Source of the DNA: Actinophytocola xanthii
GTDB lineage: Bacteria; Actinomycetota; Actinomycetes; Mycobacteriales; Pseudonocardiaceae
Direction of reading: 5' to 3'
Assembly: GCF_001921205.1 (NCBI RefSeq)
Contig: NZ_MSIE01000068.1
Coordinates: 1 to 57,322 of the forward strand
Length of the DNA stretch: 57,322 nt
Positions 1 to 8,722 of the stretch are shown here, piece by piece; positions within the stretch are counted from its first letter, which is position 1, and each line of letters opens with the position of its first letter. Below the pieces are notes generated by a model, which was not told the origin of the DNA, did not search any database, and saw only the letters and a list, made by a program, of their open reading frames with translations. Position numbers and translations under genes: made by a program.

Positions 1-279
1 CATGATCCTCATAGTCCATGCCTCCACGATCTTGGGGGAAGCTCAATGAACACCCACCGGCTGAAGACGCATCGGGTCAGTAGGGTGCAACTCCTGCCTC
101 GGACACGCGCACTATTCCTACGCGATTGGCGCTCGCCCGGTCCCCGACTCCGTCCAGGCCCTCTCGGCGAGGACTCCTCTCTGGCCGCCGCATCGTCAAC
201 CGGCGCGTGCGCCTCATTCGTTATCGGCCCTTGCGCCGACTGGTGACACAGTCGACCCTTGCGCGCCGACGTAGTGACC

Positions 280-1071
280 ATGGACTCGAACCGGATCAAG
301 GTGTTGGCCGTGGGCGCTGCGGTCGGGCTCGTCCTGGCGGTGGTCATGATCCTGGTGCTGGAGCGCGACGACGACGTGTCCGCCAGTCCAGCTCTCGCGG
401 AGACGACCACGTCTACCAGGAGCACCTCCACGACTACCCCCGCACCGACATCGGTTCCGCTTCTCGTCACCCTGGACTGCCACGAAGCCCACTCCACGAC
501 GTCGATGCAGTTCATGGTCGAAGAGCGGGCCAACTTTTCCCCGGCATGGGCGGCAAAGCCAACCTCGTGCGAAGCGAACCGCAACGGTGCGGCGCTGACC
601 CCACTGGAGAACCGAGCGCTCGCCGCGTCCAAGTACCCGGACGAGACTTCGATCACGACCTTGTACGGCCTGTGCGCCGCGGTCGATCCCGCCAACCCCT
701 ATCTCGACCCGACAGGTGACGTAACACCCGAGTGGTCGGCCGCGGTCAACGGCATGCTCGCCCTGTGCCCCAAGCATCCGCAGGCAACGGCACTACGTGA
801 AGCGATGACCGAGGCCACCGAGAGCGCTCGTCTCGAGGCCGCCGGCGAACTGTTCTACGAGGGCACATTCCGCGTCGGAGTGGACGTGCAGCCGGGGACC
901 TATGCCGTCGAGCAGGCGTCGGCGGGATGCTACTGGGCACGGCTCGACGAAACGGGTGAGACCATCGACAACAACTTCGTGGAAGGCGCGTCACGGGTCG
1001 AGGCCACGATCTCCGCCAGCGACTACTCCTTCCACAACGAGGGCTGTGGCCAGTGGCGCAAGGTCGGATGA
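280..1071 (+). CDS. Membrane-anchored secreted protein of unknown function
   Basis: A 263-residue protein. Residues 7-27 form one strongly hydrophobic segment, best read as an uncleaved N-terminal anchor or signal sequence. A Thr/Ser/Pro-rich linker follows (about residues 43-65) and then an extracytoplasmic domain. The last 70 residues contain VGVDVQPGTY, CYWARLDETGE and a closing CGQWRKVG, a Gly-Tyr-Cys-Trp pattern I have seen at the C-terminus of many actinobacterial lipoproteins and exported proteins; the paired cysteines probably form a disulfide. An upstream in-frame GTG (274) and TTG (259) exist, but the ATG at 280 places the membrane segment close to the start. No enzymatic motif is visible. 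It stands alone, so its role is unknown. Confidence 0.7.
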   Translation: MDSNRIKVLAVGAAVGLVLAVVMILVLERDDDVSASPALAETTTSTRSTSTTTPAPTSVPLLVTLDCHEAHSTTSMQFMVEERANFSPAWAAKPTSCEANRNGAALTPLENRALAASKYPDETSITTLYGLCAAVDPANPYLDPTGDVTPEWSAAVNGMLALCPKHPQATALREAMTEATESARLEAAGELFYEGTFRVGVDVQPGTYAVEQASAGCYWARLDETGETIDNNFVEGASRVEATISASDYSFHNEGCGQWRKVG

Positions 1072-1312
1072 CCGATCTTCGTCGAAGCACCCTAGGTCTT
1101 CGGGCAGTCTGACCCCTCGAAAAGTTCTAAACATACTTTCACGAGGCGGGATTCCCCGTCACGAGTAGTGCTCAAGGAGCTTGGACGATAACCCGTCAGG
1201 AAGAGGCCACGACTCGGTTCTTCCTGTAGAGCCCTACCAGAGGGCTTGCTGTCCTCCCTCTCCGCCGACACCGGTCATCGCGGTTGTTCGGTGGTCGGGG
1301 ATGCTGGGACAC

Positions 1313-1873
1313 ATGGAACCACGGCGAGAGCTGAGCGACGTCCGGCTGGTCACCGAGCGACTGGTGCTCCGCGAGTTCGCCCTCGACGACGAGGACGCGG
1401 TGCACTCCTTCACCTCGGACCCGGTGGTTACGCGGTTCACCGACTGGGGGCCGAACAGCCCGGCGGACACCCGCCAGTTTCTGGCCTACGCCCTCGCCCA
1501 CGCCAACGACCCGTGGCGGCGCGGCTTCAACCTCGCCGCGATCGAGACCGGCTCCGGACGGCTCGTCGGCAGCGTCGAGATCGGCGTCACCAGCACCGAT
1601 CACCAGCGGGGCGAGCTCGGCTTCGTCTTCCACCGCGACGTCTGGTCCCGGGGCTACGCCACCGAGGCGACCACCGCGCTGCTGCGCTTCGGCTTCGAGC
1701 AGTTGGGGCTGCACCGGATCAGCGCGACCTGCCACCCGGACAACCGGGCCTCCGCCCGCGTCCTGGAGAAGGTCGGGATGGAGCTCGAGGGCAGGTTGCG
1801 CGGGCACATGCTCGTCCGCGGGGTTCGGCGGGACTCGCTGCTGTACGCGATGGTCGCCGCTGCCGCCAGGTGA
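1313..1873 (+). CDS. GNAT family N-acetyltransferase (RimJ/RimL type)
   Basis: A 186-residue acetyl-CoA-dependent N-acetyltransferase. It opens with VRLVTERLVLREF, the usual beta-1 of RimJ/RimL-like proteins. The core has GELGFVFHRDVWSRGYATEA, where the RGYATEA loop binds the pyrophosphate of acetyl-CoA, followed by GLHRISATCHPDNRASARVLEKVGM, typical of the C-terminal half. This family acetylates N-terminal or side-chain amino groups of proteins, antibiotics or small amines; the substrate cannot be read here. The start at 1313 is preferred because homology begins just after it; ATG 1301 and the longer frame from 1181 are possible but carry unconserved sequence. The frame of the next gene remnant continues directly after its TGA. 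Confidence 0.85.
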   Translation: MEPRRELSDVRLVTERLVLREFALDDEDAVHSFTSDPVVTRFTDWGPNSPADTRQFLAYALAHANDPWRRGFNLAAIETGSGRLVGSVEIGVTSTDHQRGELGFVFHRDVWSRGYATEATTALLRFGFEQLGLHRISATCHPDNRASARVLEKVGMELEGRLRGHMLVRGVRRDSLLYAMVAAAAR

Positions 1874-2290
1874 GCGGCGGGCCTTGGCCGAGCAGTCGCC
1901 GCCGAGCGGATCACCGACGACGAGCTGGCCGTGCTCGACGATCTCATGGCGCGCATGCGCGCCGCGGTCACGACGCTGGACGGACCGGGGTTCTCCGAGC
2001 TGAACCAGGAGTTCCACCGCACGATCATCGCCGCCTGCGGCAACGGGATGCTGCGGGACCTGACAATGGACATCTGGCAGCGCCACTCCGGTTTCCAACG
2101 CGTGTTCCGCATGGTCCCGGGCCGGCTCGCGGCCTCCCAGGCCGAGCACGAGGGGATCATGACCGCCCTGCGCGCCCGGGACTCCGAGCGAGCCGCGAAG
2201 CTCGCCCTCTGGCACAAGCTCTCGGTGGGCAGCACCGTGAGCACCCTCCTCGACGAGAAGTCCGAAAAGGACACCGGAGCGACCGCATGA
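1874..2290 (+). pseudogene. GntR-family regulator remnant, FCD domain only
   Basis: The reading frame directly after the GNAT stop codon encodes most of an FCD ligand-binding domain (FadR C-terminal type), including ELNQEFHRTIIAACGN and SQAEHEGIMTALRARD. These are the conserved FH and H..I..AL.ARD elements, whose histidines usually bind a metal. GntR/FCD regulators are normally 210-240 residues with a winged-helix DNA-binding domain of about 70 residues first; that domain and the first FCD helix are absent. A GTG at 1931 could start a 119-residue protein, but it could not bind DNA in the family's usual way. The GNAT gene abuts the break, so a deletion or insertion probably fused the two. The full-length gene presumably controlled the downstream transporter operon. 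Confidence 0.75.
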
Positions 2291-2343
2291 CGCGTTGACC
2301 CGCCCAGCGCCGCCACCGGAGCCGGCCGAAGGGAGAGCCATCG

Positions 2344-3153
2344 ATGCACCAGACCACCGATGCCACGACCAGCGCCGTCGGGTTCGACCACGTCTTCAAG
2401 GCATTCGTCTCCCAGGGACGGCGCGGTGAGCCGGTACTGGCACTGCAGGACGTCGCGTTCGAGGCGCGGGCCGGCGAGTTCGTCAGCCTGGTCGGACCCT
2501 CCGGATGCGGCAAGTCCACCTGCCTCAACCTGCTCGCCGGGCTCGACACCCCCTCCGACGGCACCGTCTCCCACCGCGGCAGCCCCGTACGTGGGGTCAA
2601 CACCGCGGTCGGCTACATCACCCAGGACGACAACCTGCTGCCCTGGCGTTCCCTACGAGGCAACGTGGAGCTCAGCCTCGAGTTCCGGGGCGTTCCGCGC
2701 CGCGAGCGGCGGGAACGCGCCCAGGAGCTCATCGACCTCGTCGGGCTCGGCGGTTTCGAGGAGCACTACCCGCACGAGCTCTCCGGCGGGATGCGCAAAC
2801 GCGGGGGCATCATCCGCACGCTGGTCTACGACAGCGACGTCGTGCTGATGGACGAGCCGTTCGGCCCCCTGGACGCGCAGACGCGGGTGATCCTGCAGGC
2901 CGAGCTGCTCAAGCTCTGGCACCGCGCACGCCCGACCGTCCTGTTCGTGACCCACGACCTCGTCGAGGCCATCGCGCTGTCCGACCGGATCCTCGTGTTC
3001 ACCGCCAATCCCGGCCGCGTCAAACGAGAGTACACAGTAGACATCCCACGACCCCGGGACCCTTTCCACATCCACGACGCGCCAGGCTTCGCGGAGCTGT
3101 ACGACGCGCTGTGGGACGACATCCGGGCCGAGATCGGGCAGGCGGCGAGATGA
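2344..3153 (+). CDS. ABC importer ATP-binding protein (NitT/TauT family)
   Basis: A 269-residue cytoplasmic ATPase that powers the importer encoded by the next three genes. Visible motifs in order: Walker A GPSGCGKST (about residue 52), Q-loop TQDDNLLPW, signature LSGGM, Walker B VVLMDEP and the switch histidine in FVTHDLVEA. The TQDDNLLPWRS stretch after the Q-loop is characteristic of the SsuB/TauB/ThiZ-like subgroup. The residues after the signature (RKRGGIIRTL) differ slightly from the common RQRVALARAL. GGGAGA precedes the ATG. Its stop overlaps the next start as ATGA. Substrate is not readable; the family imports nitrate, sulfonates, taurine, pyrimidine or riboflavin precursors. Confidence 0.92.
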   Translation: MHQTTDATTSAVGFDHVFKAFVSQGRRGEPVLALQDVAFEARAGEFVSLVGPSGCGKSTCLNLLAGLDTPSDGTVSHRGSPVRGVNTAVGYITQDDNLLPWRSLRGNVELSLEFRGVPRRERRERAQELIDLVGLGGFEEHYPHELSGGMRKRGGIIRTLVYDSDVVLMDEPFGPLDAQTRVILQAELLKLWHRARPTVLFVTHDLVEAIALSDRILVFTANPGRVKREYTVDIPRPRDPFHIHDAPGFAELYDALWDDIRAEIGQAAR

Positions 3154-4004
3154 CGCTCACCGAGCCCGCGGTGCGGCACACCGACCGGGCACGGGCGGTC
3201 CTGCACCGCGTGGCCACCGACGAGCGCCGCCACCGGCAGCGGCAGCGAGCCCTCGTCTGGCTCGGCACCGCCGTCCTGGGCATCGCCCTCCTGCTGTTCT
3301 GGCAGTTCGGGCTGGGACTGCTGGTGAACCCGCGCTATGTCAGCGACCCGGCCACCGTCCTCGCCCGGATCGGCGAGTTGCTCGCGGGCGGTGAGCTGCT
3401 CGCCCACCTGTCGGTCACCCTCGGCGAGGCGGGTGCGGGCTTCCTCATCGGCGTCGTCGCAGGTCTGGTCAGCGCGGTCGCGCTGACCAGCAGCCGACGC
3501 GGGTACGAGGTGTTCGAGCCGTTCCTGGTCGCCTTCTACTCGATCCCCAAGATCGCCCTCGCGCCGCTGTTCATCCTCTGGTTCGGCCTTGGCACCACCC
3601 CGAAGATCGTCATGGCCGCACTGCTCGTCTACTTCATCGTCCTCGTCAACACCGCGACCGGTCTGCGCGGTGTCCAACCGGGACTGTTTCGGGTGTGCCG
3701 GGTGTTCGGGGCGAGCCGGCGGGACCTGTTGGTCAAGGTCACCCTGCCGGCGGCGGTTCCGGCGGTCGTGGCCAGCATCCGGATCACCTTCACCCGGGCG
3801 ATCGAGGGTGCGGTGCTGTCCGAGTTCGTCGCCTCGACCCAGGGGCTCGGCTACCTGGTCGCCCGGGCGTCCCGGGCGTTCGACATCGCCACGGTCTTCG
3901 CCGGGATCGTGGTCATCGCCGCGGTCGTGATGGTCGCGAACGGACTGTTGCGGGCGCTGGAGTCCCGGCTCCTGCCCTGGCACGGCGGGCGGGTGCACGG
4001 ATGA
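3150..4004 (+). CDS. ABC importer permease 1 (NitT/TauT family)
   Basis: A 284-residue inner-membrane permease with about six transmembrane helices, the first around residues 35-55. The coupling-helix EAA-type loop is seen as VCRVFGASRRDLLVKVTLPAAVPAV, which contacts the ATPase. IALAPLFILWFGLG and GLGYLVARASRAFD are family signatures of SsuC/TauC-like permeases. It overlaps the ATPase gene by ATGA and the second permease gene by four bases, so the operon is translationally coupled. Two different permease genes suggest a heterodimeric channel, as in some riboflavin- or pyrimidine-type importers; that is inference. Confidence 0.92.
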   Translation: MTLTEPAVRHTDRARAVLHRVATDERRHRQRQRALVWLGTAVLGIALLLFWQFGLGLLVNPRYVSDPATVLARIGELLAGGELLAHLSVTLGEAGAGFLIGVVAGLVSAVALTSSRRGYEVFEPFLVAFYSIPKIALAPLFILWFGLGTTPKIVMAALLVYFIVLVNTATGLRGVQPGLFRVCRVFGASRRDLLVKVTLPAAVPAVVASIRITFTRAIEGAVLSEFVASTQGLGYLVARASRAFDIATVFAGIVVIAAVVMVANGLLRALESRLLPWHGGRVHG

Positions 4005-4856
4005 GCACGACGACCGGCAGCCGGCTCAGCCCTCGGGGCGTGGCCGTGCTCGACACCACCGCGCGCGACCACCTCGCCGCCCGCCGCACGCACCGCCGGT
4101 TCCTGCTCCTGACCCGGCTCGCCGTCGTCGTGGCCGTGCTCCTCGCCTGGGAGCTCGCCTCCGGCACGCTGGTGCGGCCGTTCTTCCTCAGATCCCCCAC
4201 CGAGATCACCCGGACCTGGTCGAATGGGCCGTCTCCGGCCAGCTCTGGTACCACGGTCAGTTCACGGTGGCCGCCGCCCTCCTCGGCTACCTGCTCGGCG
4301 CGGTGTCGGGCGTGCTCGTCGCCTGGCCGCTGGGCGTGCTGCGCCTGGCCCACCGGATCGTGGAGCCCTACTTCCTGGTCGCCTACTCGGTGCCGGCCGT
4401 CGCCATGGGCCCGGTGTTCATCCTGTGGTTCGGTCTCGGGCTGACCCCGAAGATCCTCATCGCGGCGTACTTCGTGTTCTTCATCGTGTTCGTCAACACG
4501 GTCGCCGGCTTCCACCAGGTGCCCCGCGGCCTGCTCGACGCGACCCGGGTGATGGGCGCGTCCCGGCGCGCCCAGCTGCGAACGGTCATGATCCCGAGCG
4601 CCATGCCGTTCATCCTGGCGGCGCTGCGCGTGACGCTGCCCGCGGCCATGATCGGCGCCGTCACCGGGGAGTTCATCTCGGCCAACCGCGGCCTCGGCTA
4701 CCTCACCCGCGCGGCGCCGCCGGCTTCTCCACCGCCGGCGTGCTCGCCGGGGTGCTCTCGCTGAGCGCGATCGTCCTGCTGATGAACGTCCTGCTCCGCC
4801 CGCTGCGGCACGCGCTGCGCTGGCAGCACGAGATCGACGCGAAGGAGACAGCATGA
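4001..4856 (+). pseudogene. ABC importer permease 2, broken by two single-base frameshifts
   Basis: Full-length permease homology is spread over three frames. Residues 1 to about 70 (from MSTTTGSRLS to SPTEITR) are in the frame of the ATG at 4001. From about 4213 the frame beginning DLVEWAVSGQLWYHGQF carries the membrane core (AMGPVFILWFGLGLTPK, DATRVMGASRRAQLRTVMIP). From about 4716 the frame ending GFSTAGVLAGVLSLSAIVL to EIDAKETA finishes the protein. Both shifts are one-base losses, near 4212 and 4715, and restoring one G at each gives a normal permease of about 285 residues. The ATGA overlaps with both neighbours are intact, which argues for a functional gene with sequence errors rather than decay. 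If real, the importer lacks one subunit. Confidence 0.85.
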
Positions 4857-5872
4857 GAGTGCTCGCGCGGTACCTGGCTCTCGCGAGCGTCGTCGGGCTG
4901 GTGCTGCCGCTCGCCGGCTGCACCGGCTCGGCCCGCACCCAGATCACCGTGGCCTCCCTGCCCAGTGCGTTCCCCGCCCCGATGTACGTGGCGGAGCGGG
5001 ACGGGACGTTCGAGCGGGAGGGCCTGGAGGTCACCATCGTCGAGCTGCAGAGCGGGGCGGACGGGGTCGCGGCCGCCGTGTCGGGCAGCGCGCAGATCGC
5101 CGACATCGGGTTCGACGACCTCGTGACGCTCGCCGAGGAGGGCGAGGAAGGCCTCGTGATGGTGCACAACCTGGTGCGGCGGGTGACGCTCGCGCTCGTG
5201 ATGGACCAGGAGGTGGCGCGCGAACGCGGGGTGAGCAGGTCCTCCCCGCTGCCGGAGCGGTACGCGGCGCTGCGCGGGCTGCGACTCGGCGTCACCTCGC
5301 CGGGCGCCGCGTCGGACCGGTACCTGCGCTACTACCTGCGGGAGGCCGGGCTCGACCCGGAGCGGGACGCGGAGATCATCGCCATCGGCGACGGCTCGTC
5401 GCTGCTGGCCGCGCTGGAGACCGACCAGATCGACGCCTACCAGCTCTCGCCGCCGACGCCCTACGTGGCCGAGGCGGAGGGCTTCGGCACCATCCTCATC
5501 GACGGTGCGGCCGGCGACGTGCCGGCGCTGGCGGACTTCGCCTACACCGGCTTCGCCGCCAACCGCGAGTGGGCGCGGGGTAACCCGGACGCGGTCCGCG
5601 CCTTCACCCGGGCGCTCGACACCGCCATGGAGACGGTCCGCGCGGACGCCGCCGCGACCGCCGAACAGATCGCCGACCGGATGTCGGAGGACGACGTGGG
5701 GATCCTCCGGCGCACCCTCGAGGCCCTGATGCCCGCGCTGTCCACGGACGGCTGCTTCGAGGCCGAGGCGGTGCGGACCACGCTCACCACGATGCACGAC
5801 ATCGGCATCACCCCGGCGGCGGGCGATCCGGCCGAGAGTGCATTGTGGACGAACGAGTACAACGACTGCTGA
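4853..5872 (+). CDS. Substrate-binding lipoprotein of the NitT/TauT-type ABC importer
   Basis: A 339-residue extracytoplasmic binding protein. The N-terminus is a lipoprotein signal peptide with lipobox LAGC (Cys about residue 23), so the mature protein should be lipid-anchored outside the membrane. The body fits the NMT1/THI5-like fold: an early strand TVASLPSAFPAPMYVAERDG, GVAAAVSGSAQIADIGFDD, and LRGLRLGVTSPGAASDRYLRYYL before the second lobe. The start overlaps the preceding stop (ATGA). It gives the importer its specificity, but the ligand cannot be deduced; the adjacent FAH-family enzyme suggests a carbon compound that is catabolised. Confidence 0.9.
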   Translation: MRVLARYLALASVVGLVLPLAGCTGSARTQITVASLPSAFPAPMYVAERDGTFEREGLEVTIVELQSGADGVAAAVSGSAQIADIGFDDLVTLAEEGEEGLVMVHNLVRRVTLALVMDQEVARERGVSRSSPLPERYAALRGLRLGVTSPGAASDRYLRYYLREAGLDPERDAEIIAIGDGSSLLAALETDQIDAYQLSPPTPYVAEAEGFGTILIDGAAGDVPALADFAYTGFAANREWARGNPDAVRAFTRALDTAMETVRADAAATAEQIADRMSEDDVGILRRTLEALMPALSTDGCFEAEAVRTTLTTMHDIGITPAAGDPAESALWTNEYNDC

Positions 5873-5885
5873 GAAGGGGACTCCC

Positions 5886-6665
5886 GTGAAGATCGTTCGC
5901 TACGAGACCGCAGGCGGCGCCCCCGCCTGGGGAGTCCTCGACGACGGCGTCGTGCTGGCCGCCCGGGGCACCCCGTTCCTCGACCTGGAGCCCACCGCGG
6001 AGCCGGCGGGCAAGGTCCGACTGCTCGCCCCGGTCACCCCGCGAACGGTGCTGTGCGTGGGGCGCAACTACCGGTCCCACGCCGAGGAGTTCGGCAACAA
6101 GGTCCCCGAGGAACCTCTGCTGTTCCTCAAGCCGCCGGCGGCGGTCGTCGGCCCCGACGCCGAGGTCGTCTACCCGGCCCTGTCCCGCCGGCTCGACCCC
6201 GAGGCCGAGCTCGTGCTGGTGATCGGCCGGACCGCGCGGCACGTCGCCGCCGCCGACGCCTGGGCCGTGATCGGCGGCTACACCTGCGGCAACGACATCA
6301 CCGCTCGGGACATCCAGAAGTCCGACGGCCAGTGGACGCGCGGCAAGGGCTTCGACACCTTCTGCCCGATCGGCCCCTGGGTGGAGACCGACTACGACCC
6401 GACCGACGTCGCCGTGTCCTGCACGGTCGACGGCGAACGCCGCCAGGACGGCCGGACCAAGGACCTGATCTTCCCGATCCCGTACCTGATCGAGTACATC
6501 ACCCGCTTCACCACGCTCGAGCCCGGCGACGTCATCCTGTCCGGGACCCCGGAAGGCGTCCGGCCGGTCGAGCCGGGCAACACGATCACGGTGGAGATCG
6601 ACGGCCTCGGGTCGCTGACCAACACCGTCGTCGCCGAGGACCCGGCGCGACTCGCCGGAAGCTGA
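5886..6665 (+). CDS. Fumarylacetoacetate hydrolase family protein
   Basis: A 259-residue enzyme of the FAH fold, which cleaves or isomerises carbon-carbon bonds in beta-diketo or 2-oxo acids using a divalent metal. Visible family elements: CVGRNYRSHAEEFGN, LFLKPPAAVVGPDAEV, the metal-binding acidic LDPEAELVLVIG, GYTCGNDITARDIQ, KGFDTFCPIGPWV and the C-terminal LSGTPEGVRPVEPG. The GTG at 5886 is chosen because GAGAAGGGG precedes it at good spacing and the KIVRYE start is typical; the frame is open further upstream into the binding-protein gene. It closes the importer operon, so it probably acts on the imported compound or a derivative. The exact reaction is unknown. Confidence 0.9.
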   Translation: MKIVRYETAGGAPAWGVLDDGVVLAARGTPFLDLEPTAEPAGKVRLLAPVTPRTVLCVGRNYRSHAEEFGNKVPEEPLLFLKPPAAVVGPDAEVVYPALSRRLDPEAELVLVIGRTARHVAAADAWAVIGGYTCGNDITARDIQKSDGQWTRGKGFDTFCPIGPWVETDYDPTDVAVSCTVDGERRQDGRTKDLIFPIPYLIEYITRFTTLEPGDVILSGTPEGVRPVEPGNTITVEIDGLGSLTNTVVAEDPARLAGS

Positions 6666-6671
6666 GCGCGC

Positions 6672-7379
6672 TCACCCCACGGGGAGCGCCGCCGCCGCGG
6701 CCAGGGCGCGGACCACGGGATGGGGCTCGGTCCCGTCCCCGGCCAGCTCGGGCTGGAACAGCGTGGCGAGGAAGAACGGGTGGTCGGGCAGCTCGGCCAT
6801 CCGCACCTCCCCCGACTCGTCGTGCCCGCTGAACCGAAGCCCGTGCGCCGCGAGCACCTCGAGGTGGGCGGTGCCGAGCCCGTAGGCGCAGTGGTAGCGG
6901 ACCACGGTCCGGTCGGTGCCCAGCACGCGCTCGGCGAGCGTGCCGGGCACCGCCGTCACCACGGTCTCGTGACCGACGAGCGAGCAGGACAGCGGGACGA
7001 TCAGCGGGTCGGCGGCGTCCGGGTGGACCTCGGCGTGCTCGACGCCGCCGAGGCCGCACACGTGGCGGGCGTACTCGACCATCGCGTACTGGAAGCCGCC
7101 GCAGGTGCCGAGGAAGGGGACGCCCCGCTCACGGGCGGTGCGGACGGCGGTGAGCGCCCCGGCCTCGCTGCGGTAAGGGCTGCCGGGGACCAGCCAGATC
7201 GCGTCGAACCCGTCCAGCGCGCCGGGTTGCTCGGCGTCCTCGGTCGGGACCCAGTAGGCGTCGAGGACCAGCCGCTCCCGCCGGGCCAGGGCGTCGAGGA
7301 GTCCCGGGATGCGGGTGTGCGCGCGGACGGCGGGCGAGCGGTCACCGACGAGGGCGAGGCGGGCGGGTGCGTAGGTCAT
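6672..7379 (-). CDS. CTP synthase C-terminal region-related GATase-like protein (Cys form)
   Basis: A 235-residue class I glutamine amidotransferase-like protein. The nucleophile elbow GTCGGFQYAMVEYAR is present. The position that carries the catalytic His in true amidotransferases (usually FHPE) reads FQPEL. This change, together with VPLSCSLVG, is typical of the family annotated as CTP synthase C-terminal region-related (seleno)protein, so it is a family trait and not damage. Here the SCS site is an ordinary Cys codon and no in-frame TGA is seen. The start at 7379 (MTYAPARLALVGD) gives the usual N-terminus; a longer frame from 7415 exists. It is divergent from the LysR gene 75 bp away, which may regulate it. 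The biochemical role is not established. Confidence 0.75.
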   Translation of the reverse strand: MTYAPARLALVGDRSPAVRAHTRIPGLLDALARRERLVLDAYWVPTEDAEQPGALDGFDAIWLVPGSPYRSEAGALTAVRTARERGVPFLGTCGGFQYAMVEYARHVCGLGGVEHAEVHPDAADPLIVPLSCSLVGHETVVTAVPGTLAERVLGTDRTVVRYHCAYGLGTAHLEVLAAHGLRFSGHDESGEVRMAELPDHPFFLATLFQPELAGDGTEPHPVVRALAAAAALPVG

Positions 7380-7453
7380 GGGCTCATCCTGGGCCTCGTC
7401 GTCGAACAGTTCCAACGATGATCGGGCTGGGTGCCATAAGCGATACTGATGGA

Positions 7454-8332
7454 GTGGACCCGCACCTCCTCCGGAGCTTCGTCGCCGTGGCCCGCCGGCG
7501 GTCGTTCTCCGCGGCGGCCCGGGAACTCGGCTTCACCCAGTCGGCGGTGTCCCAGCAGGTCGCGGCGCTGGAGGCCGACCTGGGTGCCGTCCTGCTGAAC
7601 CGCAGGCCGGTGACCCCGACCCGAGCCGGGGCGCGGCTGCTCGACCACGCCGTCCCGCTGCTGCTGCGCCTGGACGCCGCCCGGGCGGACGTCGCCCGGC
7701 TCGCCGCGCCGCCGTCGGCCCGGGTTGTGGTCGGGGCGTCGCCGCTGGCCGTGACCGCGCTGGGACCGGCTCTCGCCGACGTGCGCCGCGAGCACCCGGA
7801 CCTCGTGGTCACGGTCCGGGTGCTCGGGCGCTCGGCCCTCATCCGGGAGGTCGCGACGGCGGCGGTCGACGTCGGACTGGCCGACGGCGCGGTCGCGCCC
7901 AGCGACTCGCTCCCCCTCCCCGACGCCGGTCCGCTCAGGGCGGTCGGTGTCCTCGAGCGACCGCTCGCGGTGCTGCTCCCGCCGCGGCACCCGCTGGCCG
8001 GGCGGGCGGGCCTGCGGCTGGCCGACCTCGCCGCCGCCGGGTGGATCGACGCCCCGGACACGGCGGTGCCGCTGGGCAGGCTGCGCACGGCCGCTGGGGC
8101 CGAGGGCTACCGCGCATCGGTCCGGTACGAGGGAACCGACGTGGGCGGTCTGGTCGCCCTCGTCGGCGCTGGTCACGGCCTGGCGGTCCTGCCCGACCCG
8201 ACCGGCGCCGCGCTCTCCGGCGTCACCGCCGTGCCCGTGACCGAACCCCGACTGGTGCACCGGGTCGAGGCCGTGCACAGTCCCACCCTGGCCGGCGTCC
8301 CGGCCGCACTCGCGGCGGCGCTGACCGGGTAG
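7454..8332 (+). CDS. LysR-family transcriptional regulator
   Basis: A 292-residue regulator. An N-terminal winged helix reads VDPHLLRSFVAVARRRSFSAAARELGFTQSAVSQQVAALE, the canonical LysR HTH, followed by a periplasmic-binding-like effector domain (residues about 90-290; LVALVGAGHGLAVLPDP near the end). The GTG at 7454 is chosen because the family begins with DPHLLR; ATG 7418 would add 12 residues. The 74-bp divergent gap contains ATAAG and CTGAT half-sites in the order expected for a LysR box, though symmetry is weak. Likely targets are the divergent GATase-like gene and itself; the effector is unknown. Confidence 0.9.
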   Translation: MDPHLLRSFVAVARRRSFSAAARELGFTQSAVSQQVAALEADLGAVLLNRRPVTPTRAGARLLDHAVPLLLRLDAARADVARLAAPPSARVVVGASPLAVTALGPALADVRREHPDLVVTVRVLGRSALIREVATAAVDVGLADGAVAPSDSLPLPDAGPLRAVGVLERPLAVLLPPRHPLAGRAGLRLADLAAAGWIDAPDTAVPLGRLRTAAGAEGYRASVRYEGTDVGGLVALVGAGHGLAVLPDPTGAALSGVTAVPVTEPRLVHRVEAVHSPTLAGVPAALAAALTG

Positions 8333-8338
8333 CCGGCT

Positions 8339-8722
8339 TCAGCCGGTGAGGGCGCCGCCCATCGCGCCGAGGACGAGCAGCTTCAGCAGCCAGTCCCCGC
8401 CGTGCAGTGCCGCGAGACGGACCGGGGTGCGTTCGTGCACGACCGCGCCGAGCAGGAGGACCAGCGGGAAGCCGACCCACAGGGCGAGGCCCAGGAGCAG
8501 CCCGCCCCACCAGGTGGCGGTGTCGGTGGCCGCGACCAGCCCGGTCACCGCCGAGGCCAGCAGCAGGCACCGCAGGAGCTCGACGAGCAGGATCAGCGGA
8601 GAGGACGTGCCGAGGTCGGCGTCCTCGGTCCGGGCGGTGGCGAGTACCGCGTAGTAGCCGCCGCCGATCACGAACGCCGCGGCGGTGCCGACGAGCACCG
8701 CGAGCCAGGGAAGCTCAGGCAT
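8339..8722 (-). CDS. DUF1761 family membrane protein
   Basis: A 127-residue protein with four predicted transmembrane helices: residues 5-25, 43-63, 70-92 and 108-124. The opening PWLAVLVGTAAAFVIGGGYYAVL and the closing HGGDWLLKLLVLGAMGGAL match the usual arrangement of DUF1761 proteins, which have no assigned function. The start overlaps the end of the upstream DUF4287-type gene by eight bases, so the two are probably cotranslated. It converges with the LysR gene with only six bases between stops. Confidence 0.75.
   Translation of the reverse strand: MPELPWLAVLVGTAAAFVIGGGYYAVLATARTEDADLGTSSPLILLVELLRCLLLASAVTGLVAATDTATWWGGLLLGLALWVGFPLVLLLGAVVHERTPVRLAALHGGDWLLKLLVLGAMGGALTG

Noticed and set aside
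1-279. Several open frames in the first 279 bases and on the minus strand through 777
   Set aside because: No recognisable domain, no ribosome site, and they conflict with the real gene at 280-1071; shadow frames of high-GC DNA.
1230-1246. Hairpin AGCCCT-ACCAG-AGGGCT upstream of the GNAT gene
   Set aside because: Only six pairs and no functional context; likely chance at this GC content.
6672-7379. Loss of the catalytic His in the GATase-like protein
   Set aside because: The FQPE variant is a trait of this family, so it is not evidence for inactivation.
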